Assembly: GCA_024741835.1 (NCBI GenBank)
Contig: JAENRP010000567.1
Coordinates: 1 to 17,713 of the forward strand
Source: Diplocarpon mali
Lineage: Eukaryota; Ascomycota; Leotiomycetes; Helotiales; Drepanopezizaceae
Reading direction: 5' to 3'
DNA length: 17,713 bases
Shown here: one piece after another, positions 1-9,719 of the stretch
How positions within the stretch are numbered: position 1 is the stretch's first letter
Layout: each line of letters starts with the position of its first letter
Notes under the pieces: generated by a model
Database searches by the model: none
Seen by the model: only the letters and a program-made list of their open reading frames with translations
What the model was told of the DNA's origin: nothing
Program-made: the position numbers and the translations under genes

Positions 1-897
1 AAGCTTGCCGAAAAATCAGATAAAGGAATACTAATAGGGTTCGAATCCCCTAATAACTTCCTTATTTACGTACCCAAAAATAGGGCTATTATAAGCTCTA
101 AAAACGTAATAATCAAGGAAAACCTTACGTATAGTACTCCTACCGACAAAGAGAATAGCGATTACACCGATTTTATCGAGGGAATAGAAAATACTATTGA
201 TAGTAACGATGATTTTCCTCTTAATACTTCTAATAAATCAAAAGAATTAGAAGATAATCAAGAAGATAATCAAGAAGATAATCAAGAAGATAATCGAGTA
301 CCTAAGCGAAGAGGAAAAGCTAAAGATTACTCAGATTATACGCCGAACGTTACTACAAGAGCTATGGCAAATAAACAGCCTAATAATTCAGGAACTAATA
401 TACCTGGCATATTCCTTGAAACTAGCTCTATATTCCCCGAAAATAGCTCTAATTTAGCTATTACTAATAATCGGCTAATTGAGGAAGAAATAAAGGCTCT
501 ATCAGCTTTTGAAAACGCTACGCAATTAGCTTCTTAAGCTTTTATAAGCTATAAAGCAGATCTTAGTGAAAATATATACTCTAAACCAAGTACTACTAAG
601 ATCATAATTGCAAAAGAGGGATTATCAGAGATCCCTGAGCTTAAAAATTACTAAGAAGCTATAAATTCAGCTTATGAGGAATACTAGCTAAAAGCTATGC
701 AAAAGGAGTTAGACTCTCTAAAAGAGCTAAATACATAGGAAATATTGCCCTACAAGGCTAATACTCCTACTTATAAACCCTTAAAAACTAGATGGGTTTA
801 TAAGATAAAGGTCCATAAAGAATACTACAAGTTTAAAGCTCGCTTTGTTACAAAAGGCTTCGAACAGCTATATGGCCTAAACTATATCGATATATGG
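1..897 (+). pseudogene. Ty1/copia polyprotein fragment A (integrase C-terminal end to RT start)
   Basis: A copia Pol fragment read in frame 1 from the first base. The first 45 residues resemble the SH3-like end of copia integrases (GILIGFESPNNFLIYVPKNR, then IISSKNVIIKE). An acidic linker follows with four EDNQ repeats. From about base 655 the start of RVT_2 is recognisable: AMQKELDSLKELNT, then TRWVYKIK at 790-813, KARFVTKGFEQ and GLNYIDIW. The frame is open for 178 codons, then has stops at 535 (TAA), 652 (TAA), 685 (TAG) and 736 (TAG). The last two lie where the family has Trp; the others fit CAA to TAA. Homology stops at about 897, before the RT catalytic aspartates. CpA and TpG are commoner here than elsewhere in the window, so this copy is less mutated. 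The 5' end lies outside the window. It is not the same family as copia B or C. Confidence 0.85.
250..297 (+). repeat. 12-bp tandem repeat, four copies
   Basis: GAAGATAATCAA is repeated four times without a gap (last copy ends CGA). It encodes Glu-Asp-Asn-Gln in frame, inside the acidic linker between integrase and RT of copia A. Such linkers are low-complexity in copia polyproteins, so replication slippage is a sufficient explanation. Confidence 0.9.
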
Positions 898-1439
898 TGC
901 GGTCGGCTGGAGGGCCTTCATTGGGTCGCTTAGGAGGCTTGCAGAAGTAGGAGAAGATGATCAATTGTATTATTATCTTATATATATATTATAAGGAGAC
1001 TTTGGAAAGAAAAGGGAGAGTCTATAACTAAGCAAAGTCATATAAAGGGTCTCTAGAATAAGTGGAGACTCCGCCTATTCTATATAATATACCCCTTAGT
1101 TGGGCGATGCTCTTAGAATCGCTTAGCTATAAAACAAAAGAAAGAATAGCAGTTATAAAGAAAAGAGGCTCTATCTTATATACTGCTCCTCTAAAGGTCG
1201 TTCCTTTTAAAATAAGAAGGGTCGCTATAGGCAATAAGCGCGCTTAAGAATCTTTGCGATTCTATGCTAGTACTCTATTAAGCTTCTTATAAAGTATTTC
1301 TATTATAAAGGTTCTCCTTCCCTTCTTTTAAAAACAACCCTCCTTTATTATTTAAAATATTATCTTTATATTAATAATTTTTAAATATAGAAGGAACTCC
1401 TACTTATTATAGCCTTAGCCGCCTTTATAAAGTAAGACC
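898..1439. other. Unassigned AT-rich segment after the copia A breakpoint
   Basis: No gene is recognised. The segment begins with a GC-richer tract (about 897-950, GCGGTCGGCTGGAGGG and following) that is unlike the copia sequence just before it. A TA run follows whose ends pair (CTTATA 977-982 with TATAAG 990-995). A 61-codon open stretch at 1062-1247 starts with GTG and resembles no family I know. The rest is AT-rich with many TpA. It could be a decayed LTR or other transposon debris; nothing decides between these. Confidence 0.4.
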
Positions 1440-2320
1440 CTTAGAGTCCTTATACCCTGCGTTGTATTAACTTTACGCTAGGTCGCTAGCGCTCCCTTAG
1501 GAGTAGGAACCCCGTCTTAGTCCTTTTAGCGCCTGCTAGGTAACGAGCCGCTGCCGCTGTCCCTACTGCTGCCGCCGCCCTTGCCGCCGCTACTGCTACT
1601 TAAGAGCCTTGCCCTTGCTATATGCTATATGCCTAAGCCTATAATAGAGCGCGATAACGTATGCGTATATTATATCGCATGCGAGAGTACTAGCAATCTC
1701 GATTATTAATGCTTTAATAGTACCTTTGGTACGCATTGCATTTATTATATAGTGCTAAGTAATAGCTGCTAATAGGCTAGTAGACCTCTTCTCGCCTCTT
1801 AAGAGGCTATTATATCGGCTTGCGCCTACGGCGCCTTTAAAGAGGAGGTAGCGCTACTGCTTAATATAATAAAGGGTACGCTTTAGAGCTTTTATAGTAT
1901 ATCTTATTAAGTCTTATTAAGTTCTAGGCTGATTTTAAAAGATAGGAGCAATTAGACCCTAGTGCTAGAAGGGCCTGCTACTCTTATAAGTAATAGTATT
2001 GCTACCTTTTCCGCTTTTAGTATACTATTCCTATTTGCTTCTAGCCCCTTTAGCTTAAACCCATTTGCCTTTGCTATTACTGCTGCTGCTTCCGTCCTAT
2101 CTGCTACTGCTATTGCAGCCGCTGCTATAGTATCTCCCTTTATCTTCCTTATCTTTACTCCTACTATCGCTACTCTTGCTATTGCTGCCGCTTCTGCCAT
2201 CCTCGCCTTTATTGCCCCTGCCGCACCCCTTGCCTTTGCCCCTGCTATTGCTAGTATATTCGCCGGCGGGCCTTTGGCCAAGGGAGTGCCTCCAGGCCTC
2301 TCTTAAGAGGAGATCTGTAT
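1440..2320. other. GC-richer block with alanine-codon-like low complexity
   Basis: Clearly higher in G+C than its surroundings. GCT/GCC/GCA triplets cluster at about 1548-1612 and 2075-2275. Both strands are open at 1952-2281 (minus, 109 codons) and 1962-2306 (plus, 114 codons), but neither begins with ATG (TTG and GTG). The minus reading is Ala-rich with regularly spaced Lys, Arg and Glu, like a decayed helical or gag-type region. The plus reading is Ala, Ile and Phe-rich. Two-strand openness is expected from GCN-rich low complexity. A perfect palindrome GCCTCTTAAGAGGC lies at 1794-1807, and arms GCGATA/TATCGC at 1651-1656 and 1673-1678. I do not recognise a product. Because CpC, CpG and CpT are poor RIP targets, GCN-rich sequence would keep its GC content here. 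Confidence 0.45.
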
Positions 2321-2574
2321 AGAGCTTATAGCTATAGCTTCGCGGCTCCTGGCCTTAGCTAAGAGGATTTGAAAAAGGGTTATACTTTGCAATAGCGGCT
2401 TAGGAATATTACTTATTCTATATTTTTAAAAAAGGAGAAGCTTTTATAATACGCTTTATAAAAGAAAATAAATAAATGTAATTATAAGAGAGTAAGAGCT
2501 TATAAGTATAAGTCTCTTAGTAATAAGTGACTACTTGCTAGCAAGTGCAAGTTGCTAAACGATTATTTAAAAGC
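2321..2574 (-). other. Possible 3' LTR relic of copia B
   Basis: This AT-rich stretch lies directly downstream, on the minus strand, of the last recognisable copia B codons, where the 3' LTR of a copia element is expected. On the minus strand it carries a TATA-like TATTATAAAAGC near 2440 and a CTTGCACTTGCTAGCAAG tract near 2530-2547. No second LTR copy is visible upstream of copia B, so the boundaries cannot be fixed. The assignment rests on position and composition only. Confidence 0.25.
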
Positions 2575-5500
2575 TTTAGAGGTTTAATAAACGAACGAAG
2601 CTTTTAAACTTCTAGCGGTTTAGGTTTTTAATAAGCCCATTTACGTATATTTCCTTAATAGAAAGGTAGATTATTTAAAAGCTTCCTTTTTAATACTCTT
2701 AGCAGATCTATATATTGCTAATTTCAATATATTAAAGGCTTATCTTAATCTTCTTATTCTTTATAATAATTAGCCGAATTATCTATTAGTTATTATAATA
2801 TATATTCTATTTAAAGAGGGAGTTTATGCAAATCTCTTTAAAGAGGCGTTTTATAGCTATTATCTCCTTTATAGTAGAAACTATACTATAGAGTTCTACT
2901 TTAGTAAAGGAGAGCGTAATAGTCGCTTAGCGATTCGCTTTTTAAATAATCGGTCCTTTAAATAGAAAGAAGACGTATCTTTAAAAGGATCTATAGGTCT
3001 CTCAATTATCTTTAAAAGAAGTATCTAAAGACGCGATCAATTGGTATTCCTTAGCCTTAAAGCTATAGGCAATTCTTAAGAAGCGCGTACTATATAGGTA
3101 TTAAAGCGTCTAATCTATAGCTAAGAGGTACTTAGAGCTTAGATTAATTAAAAAGAAAGATAGTTAAAAGGCTGCAAATGCAATATTTAAGTATATTATA
3201 ATTACTATATAGAGAATAGAGCCTATTTTCTTTTAATACTCTTTTACCTTTTCTAAGGAAGCTTGCCTTAAGTTTTTAATAAACTCCTTCTTTAGTAATA
3301 GAGTACTAGGCACTCTCCTTATATTAGCTTTAAACTTTTGAGCGATCTTCTCAATATAGGTATTATAAATTAAAAAGATCCTCTTTACCTTTCTATTTTA
3401 AATAATCCTTACTTTAAAAAACTAAGAGATATCTCCTATAATAGTAAGCTTATATGCCTTCTTTAGGTCTTTAATTAAATGAGTCGCCTAATCTAAGTTA
3501 AAGGCCTTATATAACACTTGAATATTATTAATATAAAATGCTATAAAGACTATGCGATCCTTTATTATAAAAATATAAGGCTCCTTACTTAATAGCTTAA
3601 GTTAAAGGCCTTTAAGCGTTCTTACAAAGTTCCTATACTATAGCGCCAGAGAGTCTTTTAGCCTATAGAGCGCGCGGTCCAATTCTACTACTATACTAGG
3701 GCACTTAAAGCCATCTAATAGGAAGCATATGACTAGAGCACTCCTTAAGTCTTTAAGAGTATTAATAAATGCGTTAATAATATCGAATTACTTTACTTTT
3801 ATATCAAAGTATATAGCAAGCGCTATTAGTACTTTAAAAGACCTTGCTATAAGTGTAGTTATATAGGTTAAGAAAATTAAAGCTTTATCTTAAAGATCCC
3901 TTTGTATAATTAGCTATAATTGGCACTTTAAAAGCTTGCTAAAGCTATTAACCTTATAAGTAAAAACCTATTTTAATAGTATTGGCAAGGGCTTTGAATA
4001 GTCCCTTTATATAATTCTCTAGCAACTTTAAGATTCTAGATTCTTAATCTCCTAGCGCCTTCCTTCTTTAAATCATTTACTAAAAGGGTGCTTCTTTAGG
4101 TTTAGTCATCCTTTTAAAGGCTTTAGCAGAGAGCCTTAGTACTATAGGCGGTTAGGAGACTGCGCTTTATCCTTTGCTTAATTATCAATTATAGCTTTAA
4201 TAATTATATAAACTATCAAATAGTCCTTTCTATCCTCCCTTATCTATTTATTCGCTTAAAAGGTCGATATAAACTCCTGCGTATATAAAGAGTAAGATAA
4301 ATCAATATTACTTTAAAAGAGCATATGCTTTAGAGCAGTAGTATATACTTTTAAAGTCTTCTATTACTTAATACTTAAGCGTTTTATCCTCTTTTACTTA
4401 AGAAGAGGGAGTTCCTTCTTACGCTTTTCTTTATAAGTCTCTTCCTTTATTTTTATTATTACTAAAGGTTCTTTTAAGAGTCTAGGTAGCTCTATCTCCT
4501 AAGCTTATAGTCTTTAAGCTAGTATTACAACTTAAGGTATTATATTATTAAGGCCTGCTCCTTTTATTAGGTTACTTCTTATAAGACTATTAAAGCTCCT
4601 CTTAGATCTTAGCAGTAGTACCTCTAGCCTTTTACTAAAGTTCACTAGGGCCTGCCTTTATAATTAAAGACTCTATCTTAAAGCCTTTAAGCTATCTCTA
4701 TTCTTATATAAAATAGTAGCTAGAGATCTGCCGATCGCCTTATAGAACTTATCTTTAAAGACTCCTTTAAAGTCGTCTATAGTTCCTTCTTTAGTAAGGC
4801 CTTTATAAGGAATTATTATCCTTAAGCTTTAGTTGCTATTTGCCTTCTTAAAGACTGGCGAAATGGCTTTTAGTTCGCTTGCTTCTACTCTTAAGTTTTT
4901 AAATAGGTCTCTTAGAGAATTTAGATTTAAGTTAAAGCCTTTTATATTATTAATTAAAGGCTATAGAGTAGCATTAGTCTATAATATAGGCTCTTCTTAT
5001 ATAGTAGCTTCTTCTATAGCGATTGCGTTCGGCCCTGCGATAAGCTCTAATTCTTCGAAAATGCCTTCGAACTTAGTGTCCTAAGCTCTCTCTCCTTCTT
5101 TAATTAATTGGAAGGTTGTCTTAAGTTCCTAATGCGATATAGGGTTTATATGCTTAGCTTTTGGATTATAAAAGAGAGACTTATCGAATTCGATATTATA
5201 AGTCGTTATTACTTGCTAGAGCATAAGAACTTAGATTCTATAAATATTAAAGGTAATATATCTAATTAAGTAACTTAAGTGCCCTTATAGTTTAATTTTA
5301 AAGGTTCGGCGGTCCCTTCCTGCCTTCCTCTCTCTAATTAAAGGATATACGCAAGCGCTATATATATAAACGCGACTTTAGTTAGGCTTTAAGCTTGCTA
5401 TTATCTACTTAATAAGCAGCAGCTTATAGAATTGAAAATACTACTTAAATTAACTATAGAAAGCCTTACTTAATAAGATCATCTTTTTCCTAGCAAGTAG

Positions 5501-5765
5501 GGAGATATTATAAAGATATATAATAGCCTTTACAACCTTTGGCCAAAGGCTTGCTAAAAGCCTAGTATAAATCCTTATTTTAATAGAGCATTTAATCAAC
5601 TCCCTTCCTACTTATTCCGCGCCTTTATTAGGTTAGTATATATAGGCAGGAGTAAGCTCTAAATCAATTCCCTCCTTTTTTACCTATCTTTAGTACTTTA
5701 TAAGAGAGTCTTTTCTTAAGGAGATTACTAAAGTGTTATTATCTTACTTGATTTTGCAAATAGTA
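2575..5765 (-). pseudogene. Ty1/copia element B, decayed Pol (integrase, RT, RNase H)
   Basis: One minus-strand frame carries copia Pol domains over about 3.1 kb with many TAA/TAG stops but no net frameshift between checked points at 5671, 5278, 3535 and 3115. The end of the integrase core is at about 5671-5615 (GIDLELTPAY, then PNKGAE, the expected place of the catalytic Glu). The SH3-like tail is at about 5300-5160 (GHLSYLIRYITFNIYRI). A variable linker fills about 5100-4150. RT follows (FDIINAFINTLKD, LDRALYRLK), with the YxDD site mutated to Tyr-Ile-Asn-Asn at 3524-3535. RNase H covers about 3115-2580 (SLDTSFKDN, TITLSFTKVELYS) and the end is KNLNR, KFKSFVRLLNL. The N-terminal half of integrase, protease and gag are absent; homology stops near 5765. 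Both Asp-to-Asn changes lie in TpG to TpA context, as RIP predicts. Confidence 0.88.
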
Positions 5766-5767
5766 TA

Positions 5768-5790
5768 GAGACCTGAGATGGATAGGTCTC
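5768..5790. repeat. Perfect 7-bp inverted repeat at the copia B 5' breakpoint
   Basis: GAGACCT (5768-5774) and AGGTCTC (5784-5790) are separated by 9 bases. This sits exactly where copia B integrase homology ends, so it may mark an element end or a recombination junction. Its function is unknown. Confidence 0.7.
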
Positions 5791-6338
5791 GTGACATATA
5801 TCATATGATAGGGCAAGGCCAATAGGAGGATAAAAAGGGCCTCTTTTATATATACAGATAAGCGCGCGTTGCTATAAGTACTAAATATACCTTATACTTA
5901 GGACTTGTTCTTAACATCTTATCTAAGAGAGCCTGCTTATAGTGCTTTCTCCTCTTGTTTTTAGGTCTTCCCTTAAGCCTACTCTTATATTATCTCCCTT
6001 CTGTTTTATATTAGTGACCTACGTAGGGACCGATTTCTTAAGATTTCTATCCTTATATAACCTTATTAATCTCTTGGTTTGCAGATAAGAGACTGGCCTT
6101 TTGAAGAAAAATACATCTTTAAAATACTTATAGTATTTTAATCAACTTTAAAAATATTATCCTTAATCGCCTAATTACTTAGAACTGTCGATTTTCATTT
6201 AGTAACTATTAATAACCTCAGATTTTCCCTTTTTAGCTCTGCTTTAAAAACCCCTATTTTCTTCCTTAACTTTGATATTTTCGGAATTTTCGGCTTCTTA
6301 GTATAAAAAGTTTAGCAAACCTTATAATAGCAATCTCT
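5791..6338 (+). other. Linker with LTR-promoter-like segment
   Basis: No coding homology is seen on either strand. TAGGAGGATAAAAAG at 5823-5837 is identical over 15 bases to the TATA region of the gypsy 5' LTR at 6711-6725, and a CCAAT lies just before it (5819-5823). The part around 5795-6080 may therefore be the promoter half of a related LTR remnant. A perfect palindrome CCTACGTAGG is at 6018-6027. The remainder (about 6080-6338) is AT- and pyrimidine-rich; some of it could be the unmapped left end of the gypsy LTR, whose start cannot be fixed because the right-hand copy is truncated there. Confidence 0.35.
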
Positions 6339-6466
6339 AATAGTAGTAGTTTCGAGTACTTAAGTAATACTAAGCGCAAACTCTAATTGGAAGTATCTCC
6401 TTAGAATCCTTAGAAATCCGAATCTAATAATTCAGCTGCCTTAGCTTAATAAAACTTTAAAAATTG

Positions 6467-6503
6467 CCTTAGAATCGTCTCTAGAGACCCCTTTATTCTA
6501 AGG
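6467..6503 (+). promoter_or_regulatory. Conserved LTR stem-loop
   Basis: CCTTAGAAT (6467-6475) pairs perfectly with ATTCTAAGG (6495-6503). Inside is a palindrome GTCTCTAGAGAC (6477-6488). The same structure stands at 17401-17437 in the other LTR. The surrounding 50 bases differ at only two positions, although the rest of the LTRs has diverged far more. It could act as RNA structure (packaging or 3'-end formation) or as a protein-binding site. Confidence 0.6.
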
Positions 6504-6687
6504 ACTAATAGGAATTAGCTTAAAGGCTAAGAAGAATCTTAGATATAAACCCTATCTTAGAAATTGGTCTTAAATTAGATAAACCTTATCTTATTACAAT
6601 TAGTTGCAATACTTCTATTAGCTATTTAGTACCTACTTAGAATCTCTTAGCAAACTTGGATTAAACTTTTAGTAGAATCTGGAATTT

Positions 6688-6711
6688 TACTCTTAGGCTT
6701 AGCCTATAAGT
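6688..6711 (+). repeat. 24-bp dispersed module, gypsy 5' LTR copy
   Basis: Begins TACTCTTAGGCTTAG and ends TATAAGT. It matches 19 of 24 positions of the minus-strand copia C unit at 14907-14930 and ends about 5 bases before the TATA-like box, a typical place for an upstream promoter element. Confidence 0.55.
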
Positions 6712-6775
6712 AGGAGGATAAAAAGATATCTTTAAATAACTTAGGACTGCTACTTACTTTTTTAATATTAATATT

Positions 6776-6959
6776 TGAAAATATTAAAAATAATAATAAT
6801 TTTGAACTTTTTATTAACCCTTTATTTGAATCTTTTTAAACTTGTCCTAATTACTTTAAGATTGACTTGGATTCTAAATGTTCTTTAAGCCCTTTTGAAT
6901 TTTAAAGTACTCCTTTTAGCAATTAATCTTATAATATTAAAGCTTTCCCTTTGCCTCTT
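6776..6959 (+). other. Gypsy leader between 5' LTR and gag
   Basis: AT-rich leader of about 180 bases before the gag ATG at 6960. A primer-binding site is expected at its left edge, but I could not identify a tRNA complement, possibly because RIP has altered it. Confidence 0.4.
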
Positions 6960-8262
6960 ATGGATTCTATTAACTTAGACGGTTAGTATAAAATGATAAT
7001 AGCTGTATTTAGGGCTATTACTAATTACTTTTCCTTCTTTAGTTCCCTTAGCGCTCCTTACTTTATAGGCGCTAATATTACTAATTTCCTTAAGTAATAT
7101 AAGGAAACTTATTATAATTTTGGTATTATATAAGAGGATATGATTTTTTAACTCCTTTGCTATTATAATTATATAAGTAAGGATATTATTAAGTCCTTTC
7201 CCAAATGGAAAACTTATAGTTTATAGGAACTCCTTATTAAGGCCCTTAAATCTGAATTCTGCGAATTTGATAGATAGCAGATTTATAATACCTTGGCTTT
7301 CTTAAAGGAATTTGTTCTAATCACTTATACTCTTAAGGAACTTAAGAACTACTATTAGACTTTGACTTATGTGTTAAATACCTTGATTAGTTAGAAAATA
7401 CTTAGCGAAGTTGAAAGAGGCTGCCTTTTCTTACTCGGATTACCTACTGGCCTTTGAAATAAGATTATTAAGTATTTTAGGATTAATAAGCAAGACCTTA
7501 TAACCTTTGCCTTATTTGAGGAATTCTTAGCCTTTGCTTTAAAATCAGATCTTAGTAAAAGAACTATTAATGCTATAGAGTAGGAAAAAGCCCTTACTCC
7601 CTTCTATACTAAAGACCTTAAGAATCTGGTCTAAGAATACTTGAAAGCTTTAGAAGTCACAGAGGAGGTAAAGAAGAACTTAATAATTATACCTTTTACT
7701 TATAGGCCTAACCTAAGAGTGAGATTCAACCTTAGAATTAAGGAACTTAAGACCTAATTTGCAGAACTTTAAATCTAAAGCTTAGAAACTAAGATTAATA
7801 ATCTCTTATAAGAAAAATAGCATATTCCTTAATTTAGTAATAGATAAAACTCAACTACTATAAGCTAACTTAGTAGTTTCTATTACTAGACTCCTACTTT
7901 TTATCATTTGGAATAATTAGCTAATATAAGAATGTAATAGCTGGCTGAAGAAGGAGGAATTGATCTTAATTAGTACTTTGCTAATATTAATACTATAGGG
8001 TACTAAGGAAATAGCAATAGAAGATAATTAACCTGCAACTTTTGTAATAATAAAGAACTTAATTGCGCTTTATATAAGTACTATAACGATTGCCCTCTTT
8101 TCCTTTGTTTTATTAATACTAAGGTTATATATATTAATAAGTATAGGATGCTTTATATTAGAGATCTTAGGCCAGATGCTATCTCTATTAAAAAATACTA
8201 GAATCGTTTATAGCTATAGACTATTTGAATAATAATATGCAGTATAAAGTAAGATGAGGATT
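6960..8262 (+). pseudogene. Ty3/gypsy gag, decayed
   Basis: An ATG at 6960 opens a frame that keeps its phase to a cysteine cluster at 8034, 1,074 bases on, despite many TAA/TAG stops. The reading resembles gag of fungal gypsy elements: APYFIGANITNFLK near the start, then IIKSFPKWKTYS, and RGCLFLLGLPTGL in mid-capsid. The C-terminal end has CNFCNNKEL with a later DCP, a damaged zinc-knuckle-like region (Cys at 8034, 8043 and about 8091), then VIYINKYRMLYI. The capsid part would form the particle shell and the Cys cluster would bind element RNA. Stops such as the TAG at 6984 leave no usable product. The 3' limit is approximate because gag and pol appear to share one frame. Confidence 0.8.
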
Positions 8263-9078
8263 TGGCTGAATAGAAGCGCATTATTGAAATTAACTCTAAG
8301 GTCCTAACTTATATATATATAAGTCTAGCTAGCAATCTACTTAAGGGAGTGCTTACTAATCAAACTTTGAATCAGACTGCTATTAAAGTCAGAGGTATCT
8401 TTATTTTAAAGTAGGTTAATAATAATATATCTGCTGATATTAATATTACTTTTGTATTTAAAAACCCTTAGAATACTTAGCATCCTTTTAGATCTACTAC
8501 TCCTTTAATATTAATAAAACTAGCTAAAGTCCAGAAATCAATGTATATAACTTAGGAATCTTAATATAAAGTCCAAATGTTAAAAGATACTTAATAGTCT
8601 AGAACTATAGTAGATAAGGATAAAGCTGATATAGCAGACGAATTAAGTAGAGATATAATAGATAAAGATAGCTTTAAGCTTAAAGATTAAGAAGTTGAAG
8701 TTATTATATAGACCCTTAATTTTAAGCAAAAGAGATAGATATTAAAATAGGAGAAATTCATTAATAAATACGCTAGTTTAATTATAATAGAGAAAGCTAT
8801 AGAGAATATTATAGCTTAGCAAATTAACCTTATATTTAAAGACCTATTTAATTTAATTAAACGCTTTAATAAAGTGCTAGGAAAGCATATCCTAGTTACT
8901 TTTAAAGATTTAAATGATAATAAGGAAATAGAAATTATAATATAAAAAGAACTCTAAGAAGCACCTAGCCTTAATCAAATGTCTTTAGATTGCAGAAGAT
9001 AAAGGAACCTAAAGGTACTATAATATTATAGTAATAGCTTTAATATCTTAGAATATTAATCGAAATTATTTAGCAATT
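8263..9078 (+). pseudogene. Gypsy gag-pol linker, same frame as gag
   Basis: The gag frame continues here with stops, giving stretches such as KVLTYIYISLASNLLKGVL and an acidic DKDKADIADELSRDIIDKD. Such low-similarity linkers lie between nucleocapsid and protease in fungal gypsy polyproteins. No catalytic motif is seen. The phase is lost near 9060-9079, just before the protease. In the 60 bases 8761-8820 I count 14 TpA and no CpA or TpG, a clear example of the mutation signature. Confidence 0.6.
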
Positions 9079-9540
9079 GCGATAAAAAGCCTTATTATTA
9101 TTTATTTTATAGAAGAATTAGTTAAAGCAAAGGCTTTAATTGATTATAATTTAGAAGTTAATGTAATAATTAGAAAAGTGGTAGAAATGGCTTAATTAAT
9201 AATTGTTAATAATTAACTCCTTATTTATTCGACTATCTTTAGATTGAAATACAATTTTAATAGATAGGTGAAAAACGTAAAGGTTAGAGTTAGAGGAATT
9301 ATTAATTATACTAACTTTTTAGTAATAGAGAATTCTTTAAATAATATTCTTTTAAAAATGCTCTTTATTTTAAAATCCTAGCTAATATTTAACTATTTTA
9401 AAGATAGTTTTATAAAAGCTAGTTTTTAAAATATAGATCGATCTTTAGAAGGATAAATAGTTATCATAGGAGATATAGCTAAATTTTAAAATAAGGTTTT
9501 AGGAAACGATTAGCTAGCATAAGGGCTAGGCTTAATACTA
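9079..9540 (+). pseudogene. Gypsy aspartic protease region, decayed
   Basis: Read one base out of phase with gag. AKALIDYNLEVNVI stands where retroviral-type proteases have an Ala-Leu-Ile-Asp-Ser-Gly core, so the catalytic Asp is kept but the following Ser-Gly is lost. About 200 bases on, TNFLVIENSLNNILLKMLFIL fits the second protease motif (hydrophobic, ILG-like). The family's role is to cleave Gag-Pol inside the particle. The damaged active site and in-frame stops make this copy inactive. The frame returns to the gag phase before 9720. The segment 9540-9720 is poorly assignable and holds one copy of the 24-bp module at 9615. Confidence 0.65.
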
Positions 9541-9614
9541 ATAAAGGAAGGCATTTAGTAAGGAGTTATAGCAAAAGAAAGGTGAGTTTACTAATTTTGA
9601 ATAATAGTGATTTG

Positions 9615-9638
9615 ACTCGCGGTCTTAGACTAGAAGTT
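9615..9638 (-). repeat. 24-bp dispersed module, internal gypsy copy
   Basis: The plus strand reads ACTCGCGGTCTTAGAC and ends AGAAGTT. It matches 19 of 24 positions of the plus-strand copia C unit at 14820-14843. It is antisense to the gypsy element, unlike the LTR copies. It is the least certain copy. Confidence 0.4.
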
Positions 9639-9719
9639 AAATCTAGAATTTTAAAGAATGGTATAATCGGCGTTTTATTAGCTTAATAATTAAGAAAAAA
9701 GAAAAATAAAGTAGAGAAG

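Larger units (their letters stand above)
6339..6775 (+). repeat. Gypsy element 5' LTR (approximate limits)
   Basis: This segment aligns along its length with 17267-17713: shared TAGTTTCGAGTA-like start, a 50-base block at 6467-6516 with two mismatches, the 24-bp module at 6688-6711, and a TATA-like GGATAAAAAG at 6716-6725. It lies directly upstream of the gypsy leader and gag on the same strand, as a 5' LTR should. Similarity outside the conserved block is roughly three quarters, with differences mostly of transition type. The outer ends are uncertain because the other copy is cut off at both of its ends. Confidence 0.7.

Noticed and set aside
1..6. HindIII site at the first base as a biological boundary
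   Set aside because: It more likely reflects a cloning end; the copia frame runs through it.
36..50. GGGTTCGAATCCC, resembling the T-arm of a tRNA
   Set aside because: It lies in frame inside conserved copia codons, and no acceptor stem, D-arm or anticodon arm surrounds it.
1062..1247. Open 61-codon plus-strand stretch as a small gene
   Set aside because: It begins at GTG, resembles no family, has no visible promoter or intron context, and its length is unremarkable.
4833..5084. Open 83-codon plus-strand stretch with a hydrophobic start, like a small secreted effector
   Set aside because: It starts at TTG, not ATG, and is exactly antisense to the copia B Pol linker, so it is a shadow frame.
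5860..6190. Continuation of copia B into protease or gag on the minus strand
   Set aside because: Translations of all three minus frames gave no recognisable integrase, protease or zinc-knuckle motif beyond about 5765.
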